Notes under the pieces: model-generated
Told to the model about the DNA's origin: nothing
Seen by the model: the letters and a program-made list of their open reading frames with translations, nothing else
The model's database searches: none
Position numbers and translations under genes: made by a program
Part shown: positions 52,357 through 61,349 of the stretch, in pieces
Layout: each line of letters starts with the position of its first letter
Numbering within the stretch: the first letter of the stretch is position 1
NCBI RefSeq assembly: GCF_019083965.1
Contig: NZ_JAHRCY010000010.1
Span: 278,746 to 342,745 of the forward strand
Direction of reading: 5' to 3'
From: Catellatospora tritici
GTDB taxonomy: Bacteria > Actinomycetota > Actinomycetes > Mycobacteriales > Micromonosporaceae
DNA: 64,000 nucleotides

Positions 52357-53502
52357 TCAGCGAGCACCCATCAGGTGCTCGATCGCGAGCTGGTCGAGGC
52401 GGGTGTAGTGGTAGCCGCGCGCCGCGGCGGCGTCGAGGTCGAACTCCTCGGACCGCAGCGACTCGTACGACTCGCCCGGCGCCACGGTCGGCACGGCGAG
52501 CTCGTCGATGCGCGACGCGCGGATCGCCTCCTGCACGTCCGGGTCGGCCCGGAACGCCTTGGCCCGCTCCTTGAGCAGCAGGTAGGTGCGCATGTTCGCC
52601 GCCGCCGAGACCCACACGTCGGCCGCGTCCTCGGTGCGGGTCGGCTTGTAGTCGAAGTGGCGCGGGCCTTCGTAGCCGCCGTGCTCCAGCAGGTCGACCA
52701 GGAAGAACGCGCTCTTGACGTCGCCGTGGCCGAAGACCAGGTCCTGGTCGTACTTGGGGCCGTGCTGGCCGTTGAGGTCGATGTGGAACAGCTTGCCCTG
52801 CCACAGCGCCTGCGCGATGCCGTGCACGAAGTTCATGCCCGCCATCTGCTCGTGCCCGACCTCGGGGTTGAGGCCGACCATCTCGTGGTGCTCCAGCGTC
52901 GAGATGAAGCCCAGCGCGTGGCCGATGGTCGGCAGCAGGATGTCGCCGCGCGGCTCGTTCGGCTTGGGCTCCAGCGCGAACCGGATCTGGTAGCCGCGGT
53001 CCTTGACGTATCCGGCGAGGTAGTCGATGCCCTCGCGGAACCGGTCCAGGGCCACTCGCACGTCCTTGGCCGCGTCGGTCTCGGCGCCCTCCCGACCGCC
53101 CCAGAACACGTACGTGCTCGCGCCCAGCTCGGCGGCCAGGTCGAGGTTGCGCATCACCTTGCGCAGCGCGTAACGCCGGATGTCGCGGTCGTTGGAGGTG
53201 AACGCGCCGTCCTTGAACACCGGGTGGGTGAACAGGTTCGTGGTGGCCATCGGCACGACCATGCCGGTGGCGTCCAGGGCCTTGCGGAACGCGGCGACCG
53301 CCTTGTCGCGGTCGGGTTCGACGGCCAGCAGGTCGTCGTCGTGGAACGTCACGCCCCAGGCGCCGAGCTCGGCCAGCTTGTGCACCGTCTCGACCGGGTC
53401 GAGCGGGGCCCGGGTGGCGTCACCGAAGGGGTCGCGTGCCTGCCAGCCGACCGTCCAGAGCCCGAAGCTGAAACGGTCAGCGGGGGTGGGAGTAAGACTC
53501 AC
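52357..53502 (-). CDS. xylA: Xylose isomerase
   Basis: A 381-residue class-I (actinobacterial-length) xylose isomerase, which converts D-xylose to D-xylulose and D-glucose to D-fructose. Catalytic H54 and D57 lie in TFHDDDL. Metal ligands are in FALEPKPNEPRGD, GLNPEVGHEQMAG, KLFHIDLNGQHGPKYDQDL and GPRHFDYKPTR. The GTG start follows GAGGAG by 7 bases. No xylulokinase gene is alongside. It is divergent from the ROK repressor and shares its operator region. Confidence 0.95.
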   Translation of the reverse strand: MSLTPTPADRFSFGLWTVGWQARDPFGDATRAPLDPVETVHKLAELGAWGVTFHDDDLLAVEPDRDKAVAAFRKALDATGMVVPMATTNLFTHPVFKDGAFTSNDRDIRRYALRKVMRNLDLAAELGASTYVFWGGREGAETDAAKDVRVALDRFREGIDYLAGYVKDRGYQIRFALEPKPNEPRGDILLPTIGHALGFISTLEHHEMVGLNPEVGHEQMAGMNFVHGIAQALWQGKLFHIDLNGQHGPKYDQDLVFGHGDVKSAFFLVDLLEHGGYEGPRHFDYKPTRTEDAADVWVSAAANMRTYLLLKERAKAFRADPDVQEAIRASRIDELAVPTVAPGESYESLRSEEFDLDAAAARGYHYTRLDQLAIEHLMGAR

Positions 53503-53533
53503 CGGAGTTCTCCTCGACGTCTGTATCAACTGC

Positions 53534-53558
53534 GTTTCGTCAACTGCCTTGACGAAAC
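53534..53558. promoter_or_regulatory. ROK repressor (XylR-type) operator
   Basis: GTTTCGTCAA-CTGCC-TTGACGAAAC is a perfect 10-base inverted repeat centred in the xylA/ROK intergenic region, 32 bases before the xylA start. Binding by the divergent ROK protein would control xylA and perhaps itself. Confidence 0.75.
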
Positions 53559-53625
53559 AATGAAAGCACCCAGGACTGCAAAAGCCAAGCCGATCGCCCC
53601 GGTTCGGCGCGCCGGTCTTACCCAT

Positions 53626-53631
53626 TAGTCT
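53626..53631 (+). promoter_or_regulatory. -10 element of a probable leaderless promoter
   Basis: TAGTCT (TANNNT) ends 6 bases before the ATG of the ROK gene, and no ribosome-binding site is present. Transcription would start at or next to the A of ATG. Confidence 0.5.
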
Positions 53632-53637
53632 TGTGTC

Positions 53638-54849
53638 ATGACGAATAGTGGCGGCGGACCGATGCGGCCCGGCACGATGCGCGAACGCAACCTCGCCATG
53701 CTGCTCGGCGAGGTGTTCGCGCACGAGCCGGTGACCCGGGCCCGCCTGGCCACCCTCACCGGTTTCACCAAGACCACGGTGTCGAACCTGGTCGCCGTGC
53801 TGGCCGAGGCGGGCCTGGTACGCGACGGCGAACTGGTGCACGAGGGGGAGCGGGGGCGGCCGGGCGTGGCGGTGGCCGTCAACCGCGACCGCGCCGCCGG
53901 GCTGGGCCTGGAGGTGAACGTCGACTACCTGGCCGCCTGCGTGCTGGACCTGGGGCGGCGGGTGCGATACCGGCATCTGGTCGCCGCCGACAACCGCGAC
54001 CAGCGGCCGGAGCGGATCGTCACCGCGCTGGCCCGCCTGGCCGAGCAGGCTGTCGCCTCGGCCGCCGCGCAGGGGCTGGACGTGGTGGGCGCCTCGGTGG
54101 CGCTGCCGGGCGTGTTCGACCGGGCCGACGCGCTGCACGCCCCCAACCTCGGCTGGTCGAACGTGCCGATGGCCGGGCTGCTCGGCGCGGGCCTGCCGTC
54201 GCTGCGCCTGCCCGCCGAGCATGACAACGAGGCGAACCTGGCCGCGCTCGGCGAGCTGTGGTTCGGCGCGGGCCGGACCCTGGGCGACTACCTGCACGTC
54301 TCCGGCGAGATCGGGATCGGCGCGGGCATCATCGTCGGCGGCCAGGTGTTCCGGGGCGCGCGCGGGTTCGCGGGTGAGCTGGGGCATGTCGCGGTCGCGC
54401 CCGGCGGACCACCGTGCCCGTGCGGCGGGCGCGGCTGCCTGGAGCGGGTGGCAGGGCAGGAGGCGATCCTGGCGGCGGCGGGGCTGACCGGCGTGACCGC
54501 CGGGTCGGCGGCTGGGCCGCGCGAGTCGATCTCGGCTCTGGTCGGCCTGCTGGAATCCGGGGACCCGACGGCGCTGGACGCGGTCACGGCGGCTGGACGG
54601 TCGCTGGGCGCAGCGCTGGCGGCGGCGGTCAAGCTGCTCGACCCGGACACGGTGGTGCTGGGTGGGATCTTCTCGCCGCTGGCCCCGTGGGTGCGGCCCG
54701 AGGTCGAGGCGGCCCTGTCGGCGGGGGCGCTCTACGGGGCGGTGCCCGCGGTCGTGGTGTCGCCGCTGGCCGGTGACGCGGCGGTGCTCGGCGCGGCCGG
54801 ATCGGTGATCGAGCGCGTCCACGCCGATCCGGCGCTGCTGCTGCGCTGA
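53638..54849 (+). CDS. ROK-family repressor (XylR-like)
   Basis: A 403-residue ROK protein. The N-terminal winged helix-turn-helix is RARLATLTGFTKTTVSNLVAVL (about residues 36-57). The sugar-kinase-like domain follows, with HVSGEIGIGAGIIVGGQVFRG, ELGHVAVAPGG and the ROK zinc motif CPCGGRGCLE. The divergent xylA gene and palindrome between them point to a xylose-responsive repressor. The transcript is probably leaderless. Confidence 0.88.
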   Translation: MTNSGGGPMRPGTMRERNLAMLLGEVFAHEPVTRARLATLTGFTKTTVSNLVAVLAEAGLVRDGELVHEGERGRPGVAVAVNRDRAAGLGLEVNVDYLAACVLDLGRRVRYRHLVAADNRDQRPERIVTALARLAEQAVASAAAQGLDVVGASVALPGVFDRADALHAPNLGWSNVPMAGLLGAGLPSLRLPAEHDNEANLAALGELWFGAGRTLGDYLHVSGEIGIGAGIIVGGQVFRGARGFAGELGHVAVAPGGPPCPCGGRGCLERVAGQEAILAAAGLTGVTAGSAAGPRESISALVGLLESGDPTALDAVTAAGRSLGAALAAAVKLLDPDTVVLGGIFSPLAPWVRPEVEAALSAGALYGAVPAVVVSPLAGDAAVLGAAGSVIERVHADPALLLR

Positions 54850-54877
54850 GCCGCTCGGCGCTCCCGGGCCGTTCCCA

Positions 54878-54960
54878 CCTTCTTGCGCGAGCCTTCTTGC
54901 GCGAGCCTTCTTGCGCGAGCCTTGTGCGCGAGCCTTGTTGCGCGAGCCTTCGTCTGCGGG
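54878..54960. repeat. Tandem repeat of a 14-base unit
   Basis: CCTTCTTGCGCGAG occurs three times exactly (from 54878), then as a 13-base variant CCTTGTGCGCGAG, a variant CCTTGTTGCGCGAG and a degenerate sixth unit. It follows the ROK gene and is not in a supported gene. Confidence 0.8.
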
Positions 54961-54984
54961 CGTCGAGGCCGTGGGCTGCCGGCG

Positions 54985-55058
54985 GGTGATGATCCGTAAT
55001 CGTGGACGCTGGGTGTCGCTATAGCAGCATCCAGCGTCCACGATTGCGGATCATCACC
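54985..55058. repeat. 28-base-arm inverted repeat
   Basis: Arms at 54985-55012 and 55031-55058 match at 27 of 28 positions (core GATCCGTAATCGTGGACGC) around an 18-base loop that contains the palindrome GCTATAGC. It could terminate the ROK transcript or be a dispersed palindromic element. Confidence 0.75.
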
Positions 55059-55197
55059 TGGCCCTGGCGGTGACCACGGCTCGCGGCCACTCTCGGTATG
55101 CGACTTTCGCCCCGTTGCAGGCCTTTTGTCGCGCATAATCGGCGAGACGGGTGCGGCTTGAGAGGCTGAAGCCCGCAGGGAGCCTCGGAGTGAGCCA

Positions 55198-56094
55198 TTG
55201 GACACGCTGCAGCTGCTGTTCGACGCGGTCACCGTCGTGTTCATCGCCACCACGATGCTCGCCGCCGGACTGGGTTCGACGATACCGGCGCTGCGGGCGG
55301 CGCTGACCAACCTACCGCTGCTGGGGCTGGCCCTGCTGGCGAACCTCGTCGTCGTCCCGCTGCTCGGCTGGGGGCTGGCCGTGCTGTTCGGGCTGACCGC
55401 GGCCCCGTTCATCGGATTGGTGCTGGCCGCGTCGTCGCCGGGTGGCCCGTTCGGGGCGAAGCTGGGCATGGTGCAGCGCGGCGACGTCACCACGGGCGCG
55501 GCGATGCAGGTGGTGCTGGCCGCGCTGGGCAGCATCACGTTCGCGTTCACCGCCAATGCGGTGCTGCGCGCGGCCGACGTCGGCGGCGGCGTCTCGCTGG
55601 ACGTGGCCACGCTGGTGCGTACGGTGGCACTGCTGCAGCTCGTGCCCTTCGCGATCGGACTGCTGATGCGCCACTACGGTCCGGAGACCGCGCTGGCCTG
55701 GCACCCGAACGCGGTCAAGATCTCCAACGTGACGTTCCTGCTCGTCCTGATCGGGATGCTGCTGGGCAGCTGGCAGGATGTGGCGGCGCTGCTGGGATCG
55801 CGGACGCTGCTGGCCGGGTTCCTGTTCGGCGCGGGCGCGTTCGGCGTCGGCGCGCTGCTGGCCACCGGGTCGCCGGAACGGCGCACGACCATGGGCGGCG
55901 TCGCGGCGGTACGCAACGCCGGGCCCGTCCTGGCGGCGATCGGCATAGCGTTCGGCGACGACCCCGCCATCCTCGGCGCGGTGGCGGCGCTGCTGATCAG
56001 CGGCCTGGCCGCGGTCCTTCCGATCGCGGTGGCGTTCGGTCGCCGCCGTGCACCGGCACAAGCGGTCGCCACCGCCGAGCAGACGCGCACCTGA
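55198..56094 (+). CDS. BASS-family sodium-dependent transporter
   Basis: A 298-residue membrane protein of the bile acid:sodium symporter family with about nine to ten helices. It has TMLAAGLGSTIPALRAALTN at the start, and LAASSPGGPFGAKLGMVQRGD, a characteristic BASS crossover region. Members move organic anions with sodium. The TTG start follows GGAG by 7 bases. The substrate cannot be predicted. Confidence 0.8.
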   Translation: MDTLQLLFDAVTVVFIATTMLAAGLGSTIPALRAALTNLPLLGLALLANLVVVPLLGWGLAVLFGLTAAPFIGLVLAASSPGGPFGAKLGMVQRGDVTTGAAMQVVLAALGSITFAFTANAVLRAADVGGGVSLDVATLVRTVALLQLVPFAIGLLMRHYGPETALAWHPNAVKISNVTFLLVLIGMLLGSWQDVAALLGSRTLLAGFLFGAGAFGVGALLATGSPERRTTMGGVAAVRNAGPVLAAIGIAFGDDPAILGAVAALLISGLAAVLPIAVAFGRRRAPAQAVATAEQTRT

Positions 56095-56170
56095 GCCGCG
56101 GCTTGGGCGCGTGGCGCGGCGGGGAGGAGTTCGTCTGGCTGCGCTCGGTGTCGAACCGGGTGGCGCAACG

Positions 56171-56689
56171 TCAGGCCGGGCGCCGCCGCCAGAACTGGCG
56201 CGGGGAGTAGCCGTCGCGGCGCAGCCAGTGCTCGGTGTACACGATCCGCTCGGCCTCGATCACGATCAGCGGCCCGGCGGGCGGCGCATCGAGCGCGCGG
56301 GACCGCTCCACATGATCGGACTGCCACCGGAACGCGGGCCAGTAGTGCTCGAACTCGGCGTCGTCGGCGGTCAGCACCCGGGCCTGGCCGAACAGCTGCG
56401 CGCCGCGGCTGCTGGCCTGCCCGACCAGCGGCGCGAATACGCCGACCGAGATCCGCGGGTCGGCGGCGAGGTTGCGCATCTTCGGTGAGGTCGCCATCGC
56501 GGTGAACATGACCGCGAAGTCGAGGTGGTAGTAGCGCACCGGGGTGGCCAGTGGCCCGTCCGGGCCGGAGGTGGCGAGCACGCACATGTTCTGCGAGGAC
56601 AACAGGTTGAGGATGCGTTCCTCCAGGCGGGCGCGAGGCAGTCGCCTGATCGGAGACGGTCCGGCCAGCCAGGGGTTGGTCACGGGCAT
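56171..56689 (-). CDS. Pyridoxamine-phosphate-oxidase-fold protein
   Basis: A 172-residue split-barrel flavin/F420-type protein: ERILNLLSSQNMCVLATSGPDGPLATPVRYYHLDF is the FMN/F420-binding start, and ATSPKMRNLAADPRISVGVF and FGQARVLTADDAEFEHYW follow. The family includes PNPOx-like oxidases and F420-dependent reductases; the missing C-terminal PNPOx dimer motif argues against true PdxH. An alternative GTG start lies at 56704. Confidence 0.78.
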   Translation of the reverse strand: MPVTNPWLAGPSPIRRLPRARLEERILNLLSSQNMCVLATSGPDGPLATPVRYYHLDFAVMFTAMATSPKMRNLAADPRISVGVFAPLVGQASSRGAQLFGQARVLTADDAEFEHYWPAFRWQSDHVERSRALDAPPAGPLIVIEAERIVYTEHWLRRDGYSPRQFWRRRPA

Positions 56690-56861
56690 GATCGAGTCTC
56701 GCACGGCGGCCGCCGCCGGTCCGCGGTGGCCACGGACGAATTGTTAACCAGTCTTGCAGATCTACGCATCTGCTGTTAAGAATGTTTGCTGAGCGGTTCT
56801 CCAGGTGGTCTGGATGGGGCAGAACCCGTTCCGCCGTCATGGGCGGAATTCGGAGGGATCC

Positions 56862-58187
56862 ATGCTCACATCACTGCGCCCTGCCATGAAACGGTGGCTG
56901 GCCGCACTCGTCGCCTGCTGCGCCGCCGTGGCGGCCGCGTTCGCCGTCACCCCGGGGACCGCGCAGGCCGCTCCGGCGTTCAAGGTGCTCGCCTTCTACA
57001 ACGGCACCTGGGACGCCGCCCACATCGACTTCGACAAGGAGGCCAAGGTCTGGTTCCCCCAGACCGCGGCGCAGTACAACTTCTCGTGGGAGGCGACCAC
57101 CGACTGGAGCCTGCTCAACACGGGCAACCTGGCCCAGTACAAGGTGATCATGTTCCTGGACGACGCGCCGCCGGCGGCTCAGCGGGCGGCGTTCCAGACG
57201 TACATGAGCAACGGCGGGGCCTGGATGGGCTTCCATGTCACCGCGTTCAACACCGACCCGAACAGCTGGAGCTGGTACTACAACACGTTCCTGGGCACCG
57301 GCGCGTTCGTCTCCAACACCTGGGGCCCGACCAGCGTCACGCTCAAGACCGAGGACCGGGCACACCCGTCGACGCTGCGGCTGCCCGCGACGTTCACCTC
57401 GGCGGTCAGTGAGTGGTACTCCTGGCAGCGCGACCTGCGCACCAATCCGGCCATCGACATCCTGGCCTCGATCGACCCGTCCAGCTTCCCGGTCGGCACC
57501 GATCCGAACCAGTCCTGGTACAGCGGCTACTACCCGATCATGTGGACGAACCGCAACTACAAGATGCTGTACGCGAACTTCGGCCACAACGCGATGAACT
57601 ACGACACCAACACCCGGCTGTCGTCGACCTTCGCCAGTGAGGTGCAGAACCGCTGGCTGATCGACGGCCTGCTGTGGCTGGGCGGGGTCACCACCAGCCC
57701 CAGCCCGAGCGGCAGCCCGGCGCCGTCGCCCTCGGCGTCGACCGGTCCGATCTCGCCGACCGCCTGGTACAGCGCGGTGAACAAGACCAGCGGCAAGTGC
57801 GTGGACGCGCGCGGCGCCGCCTCGGCCAACGGGACGGCGATCCAGCAGTACACCTGTAACAACACCAACGCGCAGTCGTTCCGGTTCACCCCGTCCAGCG
57901 GCGGCTACGCGCACGTCGACATCCGCCTCAACGCGGCCCAGTCCTGGGACGTGACCAACGTGTCCACCGCCGACAACGCCCCGATCCAGCTGTGGGCCTA
58001 CGGCGGCGGCAACAACCAGCAGTGGCTGCCCGTCGCCGAGGGCGGTGGTTACTACCACTTCGTCAACCGCAACAGCGGCAAGTGCCTGGATGTGCCGGCG
58101 GCCTCCACCGCCAACAGCGTCCAACTGGTGCAGTACGCCTGCAACGGCACCGGTGCCCAGTCGTTCCGGCTGGTGCAACAGCCCTGA
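56862..58187 (+). CDS. Secreted ThuA-like protein with ricin-type lectin domain
   Basis: A 441-residue exported protein. After a signal peptide (about residues 1-37, ending AQAAPA) a ThuA/GATase-like domain follows: FKVLAFYNGTWDAAHID, YKVIMFLDDAPP, GGAWMGFHVTAFN and MWTNRNYKMLYANFGHN. A serine/proline linker (SPSPSGSPAPSPSAS) leads to a ricin B-type lectin with repeated QxF/QxW motifs (NAQSFRF, NNQQWLP, GAQSFRL). The lectin should bind sugar polymers; ThuA-fold activity is not settled. GGAGGG is well placed before the ATG. Confidence 0.85.
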   Translation: MLTSLRPAMKRWLAALVACCAAVAAAFAVTPGTAQAAPAFKVLAFYNGTWDAAHIDFDKEAKVWFPQTAAQYNFSWEATTDWSLLNTGNLAQYKVIMFLDDAPPAAQRAAFQTYMSNGGAWMGFHVTAFNTDPNSWSWYYNTFLGTGAFVSNTWGPTSVTLKTEDRAHPSTLRLPATFTSAVSEWYSWQRDLRTNPAIDILASIDPSSFPVGTDPNQSWYSGYYPIMWTNRNYKMLYANFGHNAMNYDTNTRLSSTFASEVQNRWLIDGLLWLGGVTTSPSPSGSPAPSPSASTGPISPTAWYSAVNKTSGKCVDARGAASANGTAIQQYTCNNTNAQSFRFTPSSGGYAHVDIRLNAAQSWDVTNVSTADNAPIQLWAYGGGNNQQWLPVAEGGGYYHFVNRNSGKCLDVPAASTANSVQLVQYACNGTGAQSFRLVQQP

Positions 58188-58197
58188 TCGATGAGTC

Positions 58198-58226
58198 GGC
58201 CCGAGCACCCTCGCGGTGCTCGGGCC
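58198..58226 (+). terminator. Intrinsic terminator
   Basis: GGCCCGAGCACC and GGTGCTCGGGCC pair around CTCGC and are followed by TTTCCC, 11 bases after the stop of the ThuA/ricin gene. Confidence 0.85.
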
Positions 58227-58413
58227 TTTCCCTGCCCGCTGGGCCGCGCGGTCTTATCTGGACGGTGCGCAGGAATGCAAGTGTTTGGTATATTTTTGCG
58301 ATCGGCCTGCAAAATCTGTATTAAACATTGTCTGACGTCTGATGCCAGGGTGCTCGGGTGTGACGGACGCGAGCGCCGCATGGGCCTGGAAAAGGTGCCG
58401 ACGGGGAGTGCGC

Positions 58414-59545
58414 GTGAGGTTTCAGCTGCTTGGGCCGGTCGCGGTGCGCCGCGACGACGAAGAGTTGCCGTTAGGGCCGGGCAAGCAGCGGGCGCTGCTT
58501 GCTGCCCCTCCTGCTCGACCGCGGCCGAGTCGTCTCCACCGCGCGACTCACCGAGGCGCTGTGGGACGACGACCCACCCAGCTCCGCTACGTCCAACATG
58601 CGCACCTACGCGTCGGGGCTGCGCGCCGTGCTCACCGACCGGCGCGGCCCCCGCATCACCAGCCGTAGCCCCGGCTACCTGCTGACCCTCGACGAGGACG
58701 AACTCGACACCGACACCTTCGGTGAGCTGGCGGCCACCGGGTACGCCGAGCTCGCCGCCGGGCAGCCTGCCCGCGCCGCACAGGCGTTCGCGCTGGCGCT
58801 GGCGCTGGCGCTGTGGCAGGGCTCGGCCGGGGAGGACAGCGTCCGCTCGCCGTACCTGGACCGGCGGCTGGCGGCGCTGGAGGAGCAGCGGCTGGCCGTC
58901 ACCGAAGAGTGGATCGGGGCCCGGCAGCAGCTCGGCGAGCACGCCGACCTGGTGCCGGAGCTGCGGCGGTTGACCTCGGGCAACCCGCTGCGCGAGCGGC
59001 TGTGGTGCCAGCTGATGCTGTCGCTGTACCGGACCGGCGACGTCGGCGGGGCGCTGGCGGCATATCGGCGCGCCCACGAGATCTGCGTCGACGACCTCGG
59101 CGTCGATCCCGGCCCGGAGCTGGTCCGGCTGCACCAGGTGATCCTGTCCCGGGATCCGGCGCTGGGCGTGGCGGCTCCCGCGCGCTACCCCGCCCCCGGC
59201 CCGGCGCTGGTGGTCGAGCCGCAGCGGACGCCGACCGTGCCTCGGGAACTGCCGGTCGCGGCGCCGGTGTTCGTCGGCCGGGACCGGGAGCTGGCCGAGG
59301 TGGTGGACACCGTCCTGGCCGGACTGGCCGCCCCGCGCCCGGCGGCAGCCCCACCGTCGTGGCGGTGCACGGGCGGCCGGGCGTAGGAAAGTCGGCGCTG
59401 GTCATGCACGCGGCGGCCCGGCTGATGGCACGCTTTCCCGGCGGGCAGCTGTACGTGGACCTGCGGGCCGGGGGCGCCGACACGGTGACCGTGCTGGGGC
59501 GGCTGCTGCGCGCGCTCGGGGTGCGCGACACCCGCGTGCCACCCG
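58414..59545 (+). pseudogene. Degraded SARP/AfsR-type regulator
   Basis: The gene begins well: GTG at 58414 after GGGGAG and the trans_reg_C start VRFQLLGPVAVRRDDEELPLG. Near 58500 the frame shifts by one base; the next frame reads LLLDRGRVVSTARLTEALW and continues through a BTAD domain to FVGRDRELAEVVDTVLAGL. Near 59340 it shifts again and the P-loop VAVHGRPGVGKSALV appears in a third frame. After about 59540 the NB-ARC region stops abruptly. Two frameshifts and a missing C-terminus mark a dead regulator, unless both are sequencing errors. Confidence 0.7.
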
Positions 59546-59671
59546 CGCGATCCGGTCCAGTGGCTGGCCGGGAGCGCGTTGGGGGCACTGTCCGCGCTGT
59601 TGGTGATCCGGTTCGACGACCTCGCCGAACTGTTCGTGCCGACCCGAAAGAGCGCCACCTCGCGCCGCTGA
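59546..59671 (+). pseudogene. C-terminal fragment of an unrelated coding sequence
   Basis: The frame RDPVQWLAGSALGALSALLV to FVPTRKSATSRR and TGA has strongly GC-rich third positions, unlike a random frame, and contains a short hydrophobic helix. It does not continue the SARP domain plan. It is probably the tail of another gene joined to the truncated regulator by deletion. Confidence 0.4.
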
Positions 59672-59719
59672 CCGGAGCGGCTGTTCGCGGGTGCCCGGCG
59701 GGCCGCCCGCCGAACTACG

Positions 59720-61300
59720 ATGCCCAGCGTGACCCAGACGCCGACGGTGCCCCGGCAGGCGCGAACCCGCCCCGCGCCCATGCATGCCCACCTGCGGGAA
59801 GCCGCCCGGCGCAGGCTCGCGCCACTGGACCGGGTGCTGGACCCGTACGCGTGGTACGCCGCGCTCGCGGTCACCCTGATCGCGGGCGTGCTGCGGCTGA
59901 ACAACCTGGCTCAGCCGCCCGGCAAGATCTTCGACGAGGTCTACTACGCCACGGACGCGCACTGGCTGTGGGAGAAGGGCTTCGAGTGGAACGAGCAGGA
60001 GAACGGCCCCGGCTACGTCGTCCACCCGCCGCTCGGAAAGTGGATCATCGGGATCGGTGAGCAGCTGTTCGGGTACAACGAGACCGGCTGGCGGTTCACC
60101 GCCGCGATCTTCGGCACCGCGTCGGTGCTCCTGCTGATCCGCATCGCCCAGCGGCTGTTCGGGTCGACAGTGCTGGCGTGCGCGGCCGGGCTGCTGCTGG
60201 CCTTCGACGGCATGCACTTCGTGCTGTCGCGCACCGCGCTGCTCGACATCTACCTGATGTTCTTCGTGCTGGCCGCGTTCGGTGCGGTGCTCCTCGACCG
60301 CGACGCGCGTCGGCGCCGCTGGGCCCGCTTCCTCGACGACGGCGGCAACCCGGCCGGGGTGGGCAAGGCGAGCCGCCCGCCGAGGGCGGTGCCCTGGTGG
60401 CGGCTGGCGGCCGCCGTGCTCATGGGCTGCGCCCTGGCCGTCAAGTGGAGCGCGCTGGCGTTCCTGCCGGTGCTGGTGTTGCTGATCCTGTGGTGGGAGG
60501 TCGGCGCCCGGCGCACGGCCGGGGTGCGCCACCCGGTCCGCGACACCGTCCTCGACGAGGCGGGCTGGCTGCTGGCCTGCGTGCCGATCGTGCTCGGCGT
60601 CTACCTGGCCTCGTGGAGCGGCTGGCTGCTCACCGACGGCGGCTTCTACCGGCACTGGCTGCGCGACAGCGGCCAGCCCGAGCCGCCGATCTGGGGCGCG
60701 CTGCGCAACCTGTGGTACTACCACCAGCAGGCGTACGGCTTCCACAGCGGCCTGCAGACTGCGCACGCCTACCAGTCCGCGCACGGCTGGGGCCCGATCC
60801 AGTGGCTGTTGCAGGGCCGGCCGGTGCTGTTCTACCGCTCCGGCGGCGCGACCTGCGGCGCCCCCAGCTGCATGGCGTACGTGCTGATGCTGGGGACCCC
60901 GCTGCTGTGGTGGAGCTTCATTCCCGCGCTGCTCGGGGCGCTCTGGTTCGGCGTCGCCCGCCGCGACTGGCGCGCCGCCGCGGTGCTGGCGATGGTCGGC
61001 GCCGCGCTGCTGCCGTGGTTCGCCTACCCGAACCGCACCATGTTCAGCTTCTACGCCCTGCCCGCCCTGCCGTTCCTGATCCTGGCGGTGGTGTTCGTGT
61101 TCGGCGCGATCATGACACCGCGGCCGGGGCGGCCCCGGGACGAGGACCGGGTCATGATCGGCGCGATCGCCGCCGGGACGTACGTGGTGCTGGTCGTGCT
61201 CGCCTTCGCCTGGTTCCACCCGCTCTACGTCGGCCAGTCGATCCCGTACGAGGACTGGTCGCGCCACATGCTGCTCGGCGACCTGTGGGGCGCCGACTGA
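59720..61300 (+). CDS. pmt: Protein O-mannosyltransferase (PMT family)
   Basis: A 526-residue polytopic membrane glycosyltransferase of family GT39. The catalytic DE pair is in KIFDEVYYATDAHW (D72-E73), followed by GYVVHPPLGKWIIGIGEQLFG and FDGMHFVLSRTALLDIYLMFF, typical of actinobacterial PMT (Rv1002c type). It transfers mannose from polyprenyl-phosphate-mannose to proteins as they are exported by Sec, and could modify the many secreted proteins of this region. About ten helices. The rsmI gene that often lies divergent to it is absent here. Confidence 0.93.
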   Translation: MPSVTQTPTVPRQARTRPAPMHAHLREAARRRLAPLDRVLDPYAWYAALAVTLIAGVLRLNNLAQPPGKIFDEVYYATDAHWLWEKGFEWNEQENGPGYVVHPPLGKWIIGIGEQLFGYNETGWRFTAAIFGTASVLLLIRIAQRLFGSTVLACAAGLLLAFDGMHFVLSRTALLDIYLMFFVLAAFGAVLLDRDARRRRWARFLDDGGNPAGVGKASRPPRAVPWWRLAAAVLMGCALAVKWSALAFLPVLVLLILWWEVGARRTAGVRHPVRDTVLDEAGWLLACVPIVLGVYLASWSGWLLTDGGFYRHWLRDSGQPEPPIWGALRNLWYYHQQAYGFHSGLQTAHAYQSAHGWGPIQWLLQGRPVLFYRSGGATCGAPSCMAYVLMLGTPLLWWSFIPALLGALWFGVARRDWRAAAVLAMVGAALLPWFAYPNRTMFSFYALPALPFLILAVVFVFGAIMTPRPGRPRDEDRVMIGAIAAGTYVVLVVLAFAWFHPLYVGQSIPYEDWSRHMLLGDLWGAD

Positions 61301-61349
61301 CCCGGTAAACGCGGTGACGGCCGGTCGTCGGCGGGGCTAACGTGGCCCG

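Larger units (their letters stand above)
54850..55197. other. 348-base intergenic region with tandem and inverted repeats
   Basis: Contains a 14-base tandem repeat (54878-54960), a long inverted repeat (54985-55058) and about 140 bases upstream of the BASS transporter gene that should hold its promoter. No gene is supported here. Confidence 0.7.

Noticed and set aside
54878..54960. Possible CRISPR array
   Set aside because: Units are 14 bases and abut without spacers; no cas genes are near.
54850..55041. Reading frame through the tandem 14-mers joined to xylA on the minus strand
   Set aside because: It runs through the whole ROK gene antisense; its RKKARARRLAQ repeats are only the translation of the DNA repeat.
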